Shown: positions 24,468 to 33,951, numbered from the stretch's first letter. The stretch: 64,000 bases of DNA from RH-AL1 sp965198485 (GCA_965198485.1 CBDAPQ010000005.1:2914001-2978000), one strand, 5' to 3'. The notes: generated by a model from the letters alone, not told the origin. A program made the numbers and translations.

Positions 24468-25613
24468 CTAGCTTTCCAGCCCGAGCTCGTGGGCGAGTTC
24501 GTCGAGACGCTTCTTGGCGCCGTCGTCGGAGGCGAAATTGCGGCGCGCGTCGGCCAACGCCGACTTGGCCTTGTCCTGCTCCTGCAGCACGCCGTAAGCG
24601 CGCACCAAGCGCAGCCAGCCCTCGATGTCGCCGCCGTTGGTCTTCAGCCGTCGCGCCAGCCGATCGACCATGCCGTGGATCATCTGCTGCTGCTGGTCGG
24701 CCGGCATGGCGGCGACCGCCGCGGCCATCTTGGCCTGACCCTGCTGCGCGTCGGGGACGGCTGCTGCCATCGGCGGCGGCGCCAGGGGCTTGCCCGTCGC
24801 GGCGGCGATGCGCGACTTGATGGTCGGGATCCATGGCGCATTGGCAGGGCCGTCGGCGACAATCCCGTTCCAGATCGTCACGGCCTTAGTCTTGTCGCCG
24901 CCCTGCTCGGCGGCCAGCCCGAGATAGTAGCGCGTCCGCGGTGCTTTCGGATCGAGCTTGGCGGCGGCCTCGAAGTGCTGCGCCGCCTCTGCCGTGACAT
25001 GGCCGTCGGCGAGCACGGTCTCGTCCTCGCCGAGCGCCGAGAGTCGCTCCTCAGTGGCGCCAAGCAACCGGATCTCCTGGCGGTACGCGTCGGCGGCGCC
25101 TTGGGGGCGGCCGAGCTGGGTGTACATGCGCGCGAGCAAGGCCCAGCCGCGGCCATCGTTGGGGTTGGCGGCCACGGTGCGTTCGAGCTTGGCCATCACC
25201 GCGGCCATGTCCATCCGCGAAGGATCGGCGTTGAGCCGCGTCTCGAGCGGTTCGTCCGGCATGTTGGGCTGGCCGACGTAGGTGTAGACGCCGAGTGCGA
25301 TGGCCGGGACCAGCAGGACCACGGCGAGCGCCGTCCAGCGAGCCACCCGCGGCGAGGCGCGCCGCACGTCGTCGGGCGCGACCCGGCTCGCCGCCATCAG
25401 CCGGCGCGCCGCCTCGTTGTGGGCCGTCGCCGCCTCGGCTTCGCCGATGACGCCGCGCGACACGTCGCGGTCGATCTCGGCGGCTTGAGCCTTATAGAAG
25501 GAGACGTCGAGCTCGCGGGCGTCGGTCGTCACCGGCGCGCGCGACAGCGGCCAGAGCACGGCCAGGACGGCCACCCCGGTGAGAAGCGCGAAGATCACCC
25601 AAAGCATCAGCAA
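24468..25613 (-). CDS. ccmI: Cytochrome c biogenesis protein CcmI
   Basis: The 381-residue apocytochrome c chaperone has two membrane spans (about residues 2-22 and 92-112) around a cytoplasmic linker, and a periplasmic TPR domain (GRGWALLARMYTQLGRPQGAADAYRQ; DPKAPRTRYYLGLAAEQGG; GGDIEGWLRLVRAYG). It is the first gene of the cluster and the promoter should lie in 25614-25813. The heme exporter genes ccmABCD and ccmG are absent from this window, so the pathway is split. Confidence 0.94.
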   Translation of the reverse strand: MLMLWVIFALLTGVAVLAVLWPLSRAPVTTDARELDVSFYKAQAAEIDRDVSRGVIGEAEAATAHNEAARRLMAASRVAPDDVRRASPRVARWTALAVVLLVPAIALGVYTYVGQPNMPDEPLETRLNADPSRMDMAAVMAKLERTVAANPNDGRGWALLARMYTQLGRPQGAADAYRQEIRLLGATEERLSALGEDETVLADGHVTAEAAQHFEAAAKLDPKAPRTRYYLGLAAEQGGDKTKAVTIWNGIVADGPANAPWIPTIKSRIAAATGKPLAPPPMAAAVPDAQQGQAKMAAAVAAMPADQQQQMIHGMVDRLARRLKTNGGDIEGWLRLVRAYGVLQEQDKAKSALADARRNFASDDGAKKRLDELAHELGLES

Positions 25614-25813
25614 AGGTGCACCCGGTGCCCGTTCCTCTTGGTCCGCAATCCTCTTGGTCGGCGGCAGCGCCGGGCCGGCCGGCTTGGCGCCCGTCTTAGC
25701 CTTCCCTCCCGGCGCAGAGAAGGCGGATTGTTGTCACGGGTTGACGTCTAGCGAAAGTTTCTCGGAAAATCGAAAGAGACGGCACGTCGTCGGTGTCTGC
25801 TGATCACGTCCTC

Positions 25814-26263
25814 TCAATCCGCAGACTGGCAATCAACGCAAATGCCCTCGATCTCCTGGACCTTACGCTCGACCTTGAACCGCAGGCTCTGCGCGAGGGC
25901 CGCGATCTCGCTGTCGACTCCTTCGGCATCGACCTCGATGGTGCGCCCGCATTTGGTACAGGAGAAGACGATGCCGTGGTGGTCGTGGGCGTGATCGAGA
26001 TGATCACAGGGGGCGTAGACCTGCCGGCTCTCGATCTTCACGACGAAGCCGTTGTCGACGAGGAAATCCAGCGTCCGGTAGACGGTCGGCGGCGCGACGA
26101 TGCGCTTCTGCGCTTCCGAGAGCTTCTGGATGATCGTGTAGGCGCCGAGGGGCTGGCCGGATTGTGCGAAGATGCCGACGACCTCGCGGCGCAGCGCGGT
26201 CATCTGCAGCCCGCGCCCACGGCAGGCGGTCTCGACTTGGACGATCCACGCGGGTCCTGACAT
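25814..26263 (-). CDS. zur: Fur-family regulator, Zur-like
   Basis: A 149-residue protein with a winged-helix DNA-binding half (MTALRREVVGIFAQSG; PPTVYRTLDFLVDNGFV), a His-rich metal region (DHLDHAHDHHGIVF) and two CxxC pairs, C102/C105 and C142/C145, that form the structural zinc site. The family senses metals; the sequence type with CVDC near the end fits zinc-responsive Zur better than Fur or Irr, but this is by resemblance. No znuABC transporter is adjacent. Confidence 0.8.
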   Translation of the reverse strand: MSGPAWIVQVETACRGRGLQMTALRREVVGIFAQSGQPLGAYTIIQKLSEAQKRIVAPPTVYRTLDFLVDNGFVVKIESRQVYAPCDHLDHAHDHHGIVFSCTKCGRTIEVDAEGVDSEIAALAQSLRFKVERKVQEIEGICVDCQSAD

Positions 26264-26410
26264 TTAGGCAATGTAGCGTGGCCGCAGGGCAGCCGCCACC
26301 AAGCCGCCGCGGAATGTCAAAGGAGAGCGAACAAAGTGAGCGTCTCTTAACCGGATTTTCAAACGGCCCTGGGCATCGTCGCGGCAGTTCCAAGCCGCCG
26401 AGTCCGCGCC

Positions 26411-26773
26411 ATGCCCGCTCCTGCCAAGCCCGCCACCTCTGGCGTCGCCCTCGCCGATCTTCGCCGCCTCGCCCAGGTCGCCGCCACCGCTGCCGCCGCG
26501 ATCATCGCGCTCGGGGCGTCGCGGCTCCCCTCCCAGGCGCAGACCAGCCACATGCTGGTGATCCCCGCTTCGGACGGCTACGGCTTCGACGATTGCCTCG
26601 CCGGTGCCAAAGCCTGCGGTCAGACCATCGCCGACGCCTGGTGCGAGGCCCACGGCATGTCAGCCGCCGCCTCGTTCGGCCGCGCCGACGACGTCACCGC
26701 CTCGATCGCCAGCACCCGGAATGCGGGCGCAAAGGTCGAATCGGGCTCGTTCATCGTGAACTGCCGGGATTAG
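26411..26773 (+). CDS. Small exported protein, function unknown
   Basis: A 120-residue product with a long N-terminal hydrophobic export signal (about 20-44, ending PSQAQT). The mature part contains three invariant-looking cysteines around GYGFDDCLAGAKACGQTIADAWCEAHG, and a fourth near the C-terminus (FIVNCRD), suggesting two disulfides. The pattern recurs as a conserved hypothetical in Hyphomicrobiales. It is divergent from the Zur-like gene, with a 147-nt gap. Confidence 0.7.
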   Translation: MPAPAKPATSGVALADLRRLAQVAATAAAAIIALGASRLPSQAQTSHMLVIPASDGYGFDDCLAGAKACGQTIADAWCEAHGMSAAASFGRADDVTASIASTRNAGAKVESGSFIVNCRD

Positions 26774-26848
26774 ACTGCACCGCGGCACGAGACTCTGGAA
26801 CGCAACGACTCGGCACGCCATTTCTCCCGTGTGAACAGGAGAGTACGC

Positions 26849-27058
26849 ATGTCCAAGATCATCGCCGTCGCCCTCGTCATCGGCGCCGCCGGACTTACGC
26901 TCGGCGCGCCCGCCCAGGCCAAGGGCTGCATCAAGGGCGCCGTCGTCGGTGGCGTCGCCGGCCATATGGCCGGTCACGGTAAGATGGGCGCCGCAGCCGG
27001 CTGCGCCGTCGGCCACCACGAAGCCAACAAGAAAGACACTCAGCAGTCCGGCAAGTAG
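26849..27058 (+). CDS. Small exported Gly/His protein, copy 1
   Basis: The 69-residue product has a signal peptide (KIIAVALVIGAAGLTLGAPAQA) and a mature part beginning KGCIKGAVVGGVAGHMAGHG, with glycine-zipper spacing and two cysteines (the second in AAAGCAVGHH) and five histidines. A good AGGAG site precedes ATG 26849. A clear paralogue lies at 42523-42726 on the other strand. Function is unknown; the G-x3-G spacing suggests membrane insertion or self-assembly, and the Cys/His content allows metal binding. Confidence 0.8.
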   Translation: MSKIIAVALVIGAAGLTLGAPAQAKGCIKGAVVGGVAGHMAGHGKMGAAAGCAVGHHEANKKDTQQSGK

Positions 27059-27265
27059 GGCTCGACGACGGGTCGCTTCGCCGTGCGGAGCGGCCCGTTC
27101 GCCGCAACGGCAAGTCGCCACCGTCATCCGTTTACGTCGCTTGCGCTATCCCAGTGGTGATATCGAAGCGTTCCACCTCATACCGGCGGCTCGGCTGCGC
27201 AGCAAAGTTGACGTTCGTTAATTGGCTAACGCTTCGAGCGCGTTGGCGACGTCACAACGACATCG

Positions 27266-27682
27266 TCACTCACCGATGAGGTGCATCGCGATGGTACGGC
27301 GGTGCGGCGCGCGGCGGTGCTCGAAGAGGTAGAGGCCCTGCCACGTGCCGAGCAGCATCGCGCCGCCGAGCACGGGGATCGAGAGCTGGGTCTGCGTCAG
27401 CGCGGCGCGGATATGCGCCGGCATGTCGTCGGGACCCTCGCTGTCGTGGACGTAGCCCGCGCCCTCCGGCACGACTGCCTCGAAGAACCGCTGGAGGTCG
27501 ACCTGCACGTCGGGATCGGCATTCTCCTGGATCAGGAGCGACGCCGAGGTGTGGCGGCAAAACAGCGTGAGCACGCCCTCCGCGATGGCGGCGGTCGCGA
27601 CGAAGCCGGCGGCTGTCCTGGTGAAGTCGACCAGGCCCTTGCCGCTCGTCGCGATGATCGTCTGCCTCGACACCTGCCGCAT
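27266..27682 (-). CDS. yjbQ: YjbQ-family protein (UPF0047)
   Basis: The 138-residue protein shows the YjbQ signature: FVATAAIAEGVLTLFCRHTSASLLIQENADP, HDSEGPDDMPAHIRAALT, and LGTWQGLYLFEHR. E. coli YjbQ has weak thiamine phosphate synthase activity in vitro; the true role is unsettled. ATG 27682 is the family start. A LexA box at 27708-27722 lies only 25 nt upstream, nearer to this gene than to lexA. Confidence 0.92.
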   Translation of the reverse strand: MRQVSRQTIIATSGKGLVDFTRTAAGFVATAAIAEGVLTLFCRHTSASLLIQENADPDVQVDLQRFFEAVVPEGAGYVHDSEGPDDMPAHIRAALTQTQLSIPVLGGAMLLGTWQGLYLFEHRRAPHRRTIAMHLIGE

Positions 27683-27707
27683 AGCGCCTCGCCTTGTTCT
27701 CTCGCCG

Positions 27708-27722
27708 GAACCTAGACAGAAC
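27708..27722. promoter_or_regulatory. LexA (SOS) box between yjbQ and lexA
   Basis: GAAC, seven bases and GAAC exactly match the alphaproteobacterial LexA operator. It lies 105 nt before the lexA ATG and 25 nt before the divergent yjbQ ATG. Autoregulation of lexA is expected; yjbQ could share control. A degenerate GTTC-containing copy lies at 27733-27751 with non-canonical spacing. Confidence 0.85.
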
Positions 27723-27827
27723 AAAAAGGCACGTTCACCCTTTGTCTGTTCCTGCATTTTGTTGTAAAGCTCGTGAAGATGAGGCTCGACGGCAAGGGTC
27801 GGGTCTGGATCGGAGCGAAACGACAGC

Positions 27828-28535
27828 ATGCTGACCCGTAAACAGAGCGAGTTGCTGCGCTTCATCAACGAGCGCCTGAAGGAGACCGGCGTGCCGCCCT
27901 CCTTCGACGAGATGAAGGAGGCACTCGACCTGCGCTCCAAGTCGGGCATCCATCGCCTGATCATCGCGCTCGAGGAGCGCGGTTTCATCCGCCGCCTGCC
28001 CAATCGGGCGCGCGCTCTCGAGGTGCTGCGCCTGCCGGAATCGTCCACCCCTTCGTTCGCCCGCGCACGCCGCTTCGAGCCGGAGGTGATCGAGGGCACG
28101 CTCGGCAGGGTCCGGCTACCCTCTGCCGTCGCGCAGGAGGACGAGGGCCGCTCGGTCGTCACGATCCCGGTGATGGGTCGGATCGCCGCCGGCACGCCGA
28201 TCTCGGCGTTGCAAAACCGCAGCCACACCGTCAGCCTGCCGCCGGACATGCTGCCGCCGGGCGAGCACTATGCGCTCGAGGTTCGCGGCGATTCGATGAT
28301 CGAGGCCGGGATCCTCGATTCCGACACCGTGATCATCCGCCGCCAGACCACCGGCGAGACCGGCGACATCGTCGTGGCCCTGATCGACGACGAGGAGGCG
28401 ACGCTGAAGCGGCTACGCAAGCGCGGCGCCTCGATCGCGCTCGAGGCGGCCAACCCGGCCTACGAGACCCGCATCTTCGGGCCCGACCGCGTGCAGATCC
28501 AGGGCAAGCTGGTGAGCCTGATCCGGCGTTACTGA
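27828..28535 (+). CDS. lexA: LexA repressor
   Basis: A 235-residue SOS repressor. The N-terminal winged helix (LTRKQSELLRFINERLKETG) binds operators. Autocleavage occurs at A121-G122 in GRIAAGTPI, using Ser156 (GDSMIEAG) and Lys194 (ATLKRL). RecA filaments trigger cleavage and release genes such as imuAB. Its own operator is at 27708-27722. The 3' end overlaps the convergent comEC stop by 7 nt. Confidence 0.98.
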   Translation: MLTRKQSELLRFINERLKETGVPPSFDEMKEALDLRSKSGIHRLIIALEERGFIRRLPNRARALEVLRLPESSTPSFARARRFEPEVIEGTLGRVRLPSAVAQEDEGRSVVTIPVMGRIAAGTPISALQNRSHTVSLPPDMLPPGEHYALEVRGDSMIEAGILDSDTVIIRRQTTGETGDIVVALIDDEEATLKRLRKRGASIALEAANPAYETRIFGPDRVQIQGKLVSLIRRY

Positions 28536-30835
28536 TCGACGTCGGTCGCCGTTGGCGTGCCGGCTTTCGAACGCAGTCTGAAGCCCCAGGGTGCCCTGGG
28601 CGCCGGTGACCAGGGCCGATCCTCGTCCGCCGCGCGGACAGTCGTGGTCGTGAAACTCGCCTCGGTCGCGCTCAGCGTCAAGGCGCCGGTCTGACGCAGC
28701 GACTTCCGGTCGATCACGATCTCGGCCGCGCAGCCGGTCGGCGCCAGCAGCGGGGTCACCACGACAGCGGCCCGCGTGCAATCCTCTGCGAAGGCGGTGG
28801 GGTCGAGCACCAGAGCCACGGCGCGGCCGTCCTTCAGGGTGGCGGTGCAGCCGAGCGGATCGCAGCTCTCCTTGCGCAGCGCGGTCTTGGCTGCCCTCGC
28901 GTCGGCGTCGGCGCGCAACCATTGCTCGGCGTCGAACAGGCTGGGCCGCCGCCCGATGACGACGAGCATGCCGTCCGCCTCGCGCACCGCCGCGGCGTCG
29001 CCGCCGGCGGCAACGGCGATGTCGAAGGTCGGGCCCGACAGCGCTCCGGCGAGGCCGAGGCACAGGAATGGCACGGCGGTCAGCTTCAGCGGCCAGGTCC
29101 GCCAGATCACCGCCGACAGCACGGCCAGCGCGAAGAAGGCCAGCGACCATGGCGCGAAAGCCGGCAAGTGCAGGCTCGCGCCCGGCAGCGAGCCGATGAA
29201 GCGCGCCGCCGCCATGATGATGCCGATGCCGAGACCGACCCAGTGCCAGACGAAGGCGTCGAGGCCGAACGGGTAGAGCAGCGTGCCCAGCAGCGCGCCG
29301 GGCACGGCGAACACCTCGATGATGGTCAGCGTCAGCGGGTTGCCGATCATCACGTAGGGGTTCATCTCGTGGAAGTCGTAGGCCATGAACGAGGCCGTGG
29401 CGCTGGTGGCGAAGAAGGTGGCCACGAGCGCGCCGCGCAGCCCGTGGCTTCCGGCGCGGCGCCGCCCGAACCAGCCGCGGCGCTCGCCGGCGCGCACCGG
29501 CACGGTGACTTGGCGCTCGGCCTCGCGAGCGTAGGCGGCGGAGCGGGCTTCGTAGACCGAGACGAGCGCGGCGACAGCGGCGAACGACAGCTGGAACGAG
29601 GCGCCGAGCAGCGCCTCGGGCTGCCAGATCAGCACCGCCATCGCCGCCAGGGCGAGGTTGCGCATGGTAAGGGCGTGGCGGTCGAGGATCACCGCGCTCA
29701 GCATGATCAGCGTCATGAAAAGCGCGCGCTCCGTGCCGATGCGCGAGCCGGTCATGACGTCGTAGATCACCGCGGCGATGATCGCGGCACCCGCCGCCCA
29801 TTTCTTGATGGGGTAGCCCAGCGCCAGCGTGCGGCTTAGCGCCAGCAGGCGTCGGAGCCCGACGAAGAAGATGCCGGCGACGAGCGTCATCTGCACACCC
29901 GAGATGGTAATGACGTGATAGATGCCGGCCTCGCGGATCAGGCTGCGCGCGTCCTCGGTGAGCAGGTCGCGCTTGCCCGTGACCATGGCCGCGGCGATGG
30001 CCCCGGCGTCGCCGCCGACGATCGCGTCGACGCGGCGCGCCAAGGCGTTGCGGGCCCGGTCGACGGCCATGTCTGCGGCGAGCCAGACATCGGGCGGTTC
30101 CGGCGGCTCGGCCTCTTCGATGCGGCCCAGCACGCTGCCGACGGCGCCGATGCGCGCGTACCAGGCATCGCGAGCGAAATCGTAGCCGCCGGGCTGGGCC
30201 GCGCGCGAGGGCGGCAGCAGCCGTGCCTTGACCTCGACGTAGGTGCCGGCCTCGAAGGGCGGCGTGCGCCGGGTGGTCAGACGAACGCGGTAGGGCATGC
30301 GCGCCGGATCGAGCCCTTCGGTTGCCGCGACCCGCAGCACGAAGCGCGCGCCCTCGCGGCGGAAATCCATCTCCTCGATCCAGCCCTGCACGGTCACGAT
30401 GCGGATGCGCTCCAGCACCGGTGCCGCGAGGCGGGCGGTGCGCCACCCCGCCGTGGCCATGCCGGCGAAGAGCGCGGCGAAGGCCACGAGTAGCGCGAAG
30501 GCGCGACGGTGGCTCGAGGCGAAGCCAGACGCCGCTGCGAGCAGGCCGGCGACGCCCGCGGTGAGCGGCAACAACGGCTCGCGATCGGCATAGAAGTAGA
30601 GGACGATGCCGGCGCCGAAGGCCACAGGCACCCAGAGGAAGAAGCGGCGGTGCTCGCTCTCCGCCTCGAGCGCCACGCGATAGAGCGCGGCGAGCCGTGC
30701 GGCGCGCGCGCGAAGGCCCGCGCCGCGCCCCAGCGCGAGCGCGCCTTCGAGCGTGGTGCCGACGGCCTCCGCCATCCTGATCCTCGCGACGCGACGCATC
30801 GAGGCGCACCCGCGGTCGCGCCTTGACAGGAACAC
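28529..30835 (-). CDS. comEC: ComEC/Rec2-family competence channel
   Basis: A 768-residue membrane protein with an N-terminal DUF4131-like domain containing an OB-fold (RIVTVQGWIEEMDFRREG), then the ComEC transmembrane domain marked by TGKRDLLTEDARSLIREAG and VITISGVQMTLVAG. In transformable bacteria it forms the inner-membrane DNA channel. The C-terminal metallo-beta-lactamase nuclease domain of long ComEC proteins is absent, as in many alphaproteobacterial members. Divergent from gltX; a later in-frame Met (MRRVARIRMAEAV) is an alternative start. Confidence 0.9.
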   Translation of the reverse strand: MFLSRRDRGCASMRRVARIRMAEAVGTTLEGALALGRGAGLRARAARLAALYRVALEAESEHRRFFLWVPVAFGAGIVLYFYADREPLLPLTAGVAGLLAAASGFASSHRRAFALLVAFAALFAGMATAGWRTARLAAPVLERIRIVTVQGWIEEMDFRREGARFVLRVAATEGLDPARMPYRVRLTTRRTPPFEAGTYVEVKARLLPPSRAAQPGGYDFARDAWYARIGAVGSVLGRIEEAEPPEPPDVWLAADMAVDRARNALARRVDAIVGGDAGAIAAAMVTGKRDLLTEDARSLIREAGIYHVITISGVQMTLVAGIFFVGLRRLLALSRTLALGYPIKKWAAGAAIIAAVIYDVMTGSRIGTERALFMTLIMLSAVILDRHALTMRNLALAAMAVLIWQPEALLGASFQLSFAAVAALVSVYEARSAAYAREAERQVTVPVRAGERRGWFGRRRAGSHGLRGALVATFFATSATASFMAYDFHEMNPYVMIGNPLTLTIIEVFAVPGALLGTLLYPFGLDAFVWHWVGLGIGIIMAAARFIGSLPGASLHLPAFAPWSLAFFALAVLSAVIWRTWPLKLTAVPFLCLGLAGALSGPTFDIAVAAGGDAAAVREADGMLVVIGRRPSLFDAEQWLRADADARAAKTALRKESCDPLGCTATLKDGRAVALVLDPTAFAEDCTRAAVVVTPLLAPTGCAAEIVIDRKSLRQTGALTLSATEASFTTTTVRAADEDRPWSPAPRAPWGFRLRSKAGTPTATDVDQ

Positions 30836-30902
30836 AGCCTACACGACAAACCGCGCGGCCCGCGAGAGCCCTTGCGTCGGCCTCCCGCATCAGGATCGAA
30901 CC

Positions 30903-32315
30903 ATGGCCGAAGAGGTCGTCACCCGTTTCGCTCCTTCGCCGACCGGCTTCCTCCACATCGGCGGGGCGCGCACCGCGCTTTTCAATTGGCTCTACGCCCG
31001 CCATTTCGGTGGCCGCATGCTGCTGCGCATCGAGGACACCGACCGCGAGCGCTCGACGCCCGCGGCGATCGGCGCCATCCTCGATGGGCTCGATTGGCTG
31101 GGCCTCCGATGGGACGGCGAGATCGTCCATCAGTTCGCCCGCGCCGCGCGGCACAGAGAGGTTGCCGAGGAACTCCTCGCCACAGGTCATGCCTACCGCT
31201 GTTGGACCAGCCAGGCCGAGCTCGACACGATGCGCGCCCTCGCCAAGGAGGAGAAGCGAACGCCGCGCTACGACGGGCGCTGGCGCGACCGCGATCCTGC
31301 CGAGGCACCGCCCGGCGCCGCTCCCGTGATCCGCCTCAAGGCTCCGCAGGACGGCGAGACGATCGTCGATGACAAGGTCCAGGGTCGCGTCACCATCGCC
31401 AACAAGGAACTCGACGACTTCGTCCTGCTGCGCTCTGACGGCACGCCGACCTACATGTTGGCGGTGGTGGTCGATGACCACGACACGGGCGTCACCCAGA
31501 TCATCCGCGGCGACGACCATCTCACCAACGCGGCGCGGCAGACGCAGATCTACCAGGCCTTGGGTTGGCCGGTACCGGCGATGGCGCATATCCCGCTGAT
31601 CCACGGAGCCGACGGCGCCAAGCTGTCGAAGCGCCACGGCGCGCTCGGCGTCGATGCCTACCGTGCGATGGGCTACCTGCCGAACGCCATGCGCAATTAC
31701 CTCGTACGCCTGGGCTGGTCACAGGGAGACCGCGAGTTCTTCTCGACGCCCGAGATGATCGGCGCTTTCGATCTCGGCGGCATCGGCCGTTCGCCAGCAC
31801 GCTTCGACTACGTGAAGCTCGGCAACGTCAACGGTCACTACATGCGCGCGGCGAGTTGCCAGGCCCTGGTCGAAGCTCTCGAGGCCGCGCTGCCCTACAT
31901 GCCCGATGCCGGCACCGGCCAGCTCGACGCGGCTCAGCGCGCGATGTTGCTCGCCGCCATGCCCGGCCTGAAGGAGCGCGCCAAGACGCTGATCGAGCTT
32001 TGGGACGGCGCGCGCTTCCTGTTCGCCGCGCGGCCGCTGCCGATCGACGCCAAGGCCGCCGCCATCCTGCACGACGGCCGTGCCCACATCGTCGCGCTGC
32101 TGCCGCGACTCGAGGCGACCCAGGAATGGTCCGCCGCGGCGATCGAGGATCGCGTCCGCATCTACGCCGAGGAGGCTGGCGCCAAGCTCGGGCAGGTCGC
32201 GCAGCCGCTGCGTGCCGCGCTGACCGGGCGGTCGGTCTCACCGGGCGTGTTCGACGTCCTCGCCGTGCTCGGTCGCGAGGAAAGCCTGGCCCGGCTTCGC
32301 GACCAAGCCGCCTGA
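30903..32315 (+). CDS. gltX: Glutamate--tRNA ligase
   Basis: The 470-residue class I synthetase has the HIGH-type motif FLHIGGA (H18) and the KMSKS-type motif K240-LSKR. RIEDTDRERS and IIRGDDHLTNAARQ are conserved. It charges tRNA-Glu and, in organisms with GatCAB, usually also tRNA-Gln; gatB occurs in this window at 36241. ATG 30903 is the conserved start; upstream in-frame codons overlap comEC. gltA follows after 140 nt. Confidence 0.97.
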   Translation: MAEEVVTRFAPSPTGFLHIGGARTALFNWLYARHFGGRMLLRIEDTDRERSTPAAIGAILDGLDWLGLRWDGEIVHQFARAARHREVAEELLATGHAYRCWTSQAELDTMRALAKEEKRTPRYDGRWRDRDPAEAPPGAAPVIRLKAPQDGETIVDDKVQGRVTIANKELDDFVLLRSDGTPTYMLAVVVDDHDTGVTQIIRGDDHLTNAARQTQIYQALGWPVPAMAHIPLIHGADGAKLSKRHGALGVDAYRAMGYLPNAMRNYLVRLGWSQGDREFFSTPEMIGAFDLGGIGRSPARFDYVKLGNVNGHYMRAASCQALVEALEAALPYMPDAGTGQLDAAQRAMLLAAMPGLKERAKTLIELWDGARFLFAARPLPIDAKAAAILHDGRAHIVALLPRLEATQEWSAAAIEDRVRIYAEEAGAKLGQVAQPLRAALTGRSVSPGVFDVLAVLGREESLARLRDQAA

Positions 32316-32455
32316 GGCGTTACGCTCGACAGCATCCGGAATCTGTCATAATGGCGGCAAGCCGCAGGCGCTTGTTCGCTTCCTGACGATCGTCTAATCA
32401 CGCGGTAACATGCCGGTCTTTGATTGTAGGACCTGACCTGTCAGAAGGCACATTC

Positions 32456-33748
32456 ATGAGCGCAGAGACCGGTGGTTCCCTCTCGATCGGCGGCAAGTCG
32501 ATCACCCTGCCGCAAAAAAACGGCGTGATCGGTCCCTCCGTCGTCGATATTTCCAAGCTCTACGGCCAGTCGGGGATGTTCACCTTCGATCCGGGCTTCA
32601 CCTCCACGGCGAGTTGCGAGTCGCAGATCACCTACATCGACGGCGACGCCGGCGTGCTGCTCTATCGCGGTTACCCGATCGAGCAGCTGGCCGAGCAGGG
32701 CTCCTTTCTCGAGACCTGCTACCTGCTGCTCTACGGCGAGCTGCCGAGCTCCGAGCAGTTCAACGACTTCAACTTCCGCATCCAGCGCCACACGATGGTG
32801 CATGAGCAGATGTCGCGCTTCTTCCAGGGCTTCCGCCGCGACGCGCATCCGATGGCGGTGATGGTCGGCTCGATCGGCGCGATGAGCGCCTTCTACCACG
32901 ACGTCACCGACATCGCGGATCCGAAGACCCGCATGATCGCCTCGATGCGGCTCATCGCCAAGGTACCAACCTTGGCAGCCATGGCCTATAAGTACAACAT
33001 CGGCCAGCCGTTCGTTTATCCCAACAACAGCCTGAACTACGCCGAGAACTTCCTCAACATGTGCTACGCCGTGCCGTGCGAGGAGTATCAGGTCTCGCCG
33101 ACCTTGGCGAAGGCGCTCGACAAGATCTTCATTCTCCATGCCGATCACGAGCAGAACGCCTCGACCTCCACCGTCCGGCTCGCCGGTTCCTCCGGCGCCA
33201 ATCCCTTCGCCTGCATCGCGGCTGGCACCGCATGCCTTTGGGGGCCGGCGCACGGCGGCGCCAATGAGGCGGCGTTGAAGATGCTCGCCGAGATCGGCGA
33301 CGTGAAGAACATCCCGAAATTCATCGAGCGCGCCAAGGACAAGAACGACCCGTTCCGCCTGATGGGGTTCGGTCATCGCGTCTACAAGAACTATGATCCG
33401 CGCGCCAAGATCATGCAGAAGACCTGCCACGACGTGCTCGCCGAAACCGGCATGGGCGACGATCCGTTGCTGGAAATCGCGGTCGAGCTCGAGCGCATCG
33501 CGCTTTCGGACGATTACTTCATCGAACGGAAGCTCTATCCCAATATCGATTTCTATTCGGGCATCACCCTCAGAGCGATGGGCTTCCCGAATTCCATGTT
33601 CACCGTGCTCTTCGCCGTTGCCCGCACTGCCGGGTGGATCGCGCAGTGGAAGGAAATGATCGAAGATCCGAACCAGAAGATCGGGCGTCCACGTCAGCTT
33701 TATACCGGGGCCGCCAAGCGGGACTACGTCGAGATGGACCAGCGCTGA
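32456..33748 (+). CDS. gltA: Citrate synthase
   Basis: A 430-residue type II (NADH-sensitive class length) citrate synthase. Catalytic residues are visible as H228 and H231 in LHADHEQNAS, H307 in GFGHRVYKNYDPRAK, and D365 in YPNIDFYSGI. It condenses acetyl-CoA and oxaloacetate at the entry to the TCA cycle. AGAAGG lies about 9 nt before ATG 32456. The gltX-gltA adjacency is common in Hyphomicrobiales. Confidence 0.98.
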   Translation: MSAETGGSLSIGGKSITLPQKNGVIGPSVVDISKLYGQSGMFTFDPGFTSTASCESQITYIDGDAGVLLYRGYPIEQLAEQGSFLETCYLLLYGELPSSEQFNDFNFRIQRHTMVHEQMSRFFQGFRRDAHPMAVMVGSIGAMSAFYHDVTDIADPKTRMIASMRLIAKVPTLAAMAYKYNIGQPFVYPNNSLNYAENFLNMCYAVPCEEYQVSPTLAKALDKIFILHADHEQNASTSTVRLAGSSGANPFACIAAGTACLWGPAHGGANEAALKMLAEIGDVKNIPKFIERAKDKNDPFRLMGFGHRVYKNYDPRAKIMQKTCHDVLAETGMGDDPLLEIAVELERIALSDDYFIERKLYPNIDFYSGITLRAMGFPNSMFTVLFAVARTAGWIAQWKEMIEDPNQKIGRPRQLYTGAAKRDYVEMDQR

Positions 33749-33857
33749 GGATCGTTCGCGAGGAGCGACCGACGCCCTTGCCTTGGCGGGAGGCCTCGGG
33801 CATACCTCGCGGCGTGGCACGGAAGGCGACCATCTTTGCGTCGCTTTCGGACCCTAC

Positions 33858-33951
33858 GGAGACGTGGCCGAGAGGCTGAAGGCGGCGGTTTGCTAAACCG
33901 TTATAGGGCCCTAAAGCCCTATCGAGGGTTCGAATCCCTCCGTCTCCGCCA
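33858..33951 (+). tRNA. tRNA-Ser (anticodon GCT)
   Basis: The 94-nt class II tRNA has an acceptor stem GGAGACG/CGTCTCC, the anticodon loop TTTGCTAAA with anticodon GCT, a long variable arm (GTTATAGGGCCCTAAAGCCC) and a T-loop TTCGAAT. CCA is encoded at 33949-33951. It reads AGC and AGT. Confidence 0.97.

Noticed and set aside
27733..27751. Second LexA box near lexA
   Set aside because: GTTC repeats are present but 11 nt apart, not the required 7, so it is at best a degenerate site.
28413..31637. Very long minus-strand open frame over comEC and gltX
   Set aside because: It is a GC-driven shadow; the comEC and gltX frames carry all the conserved motifs.
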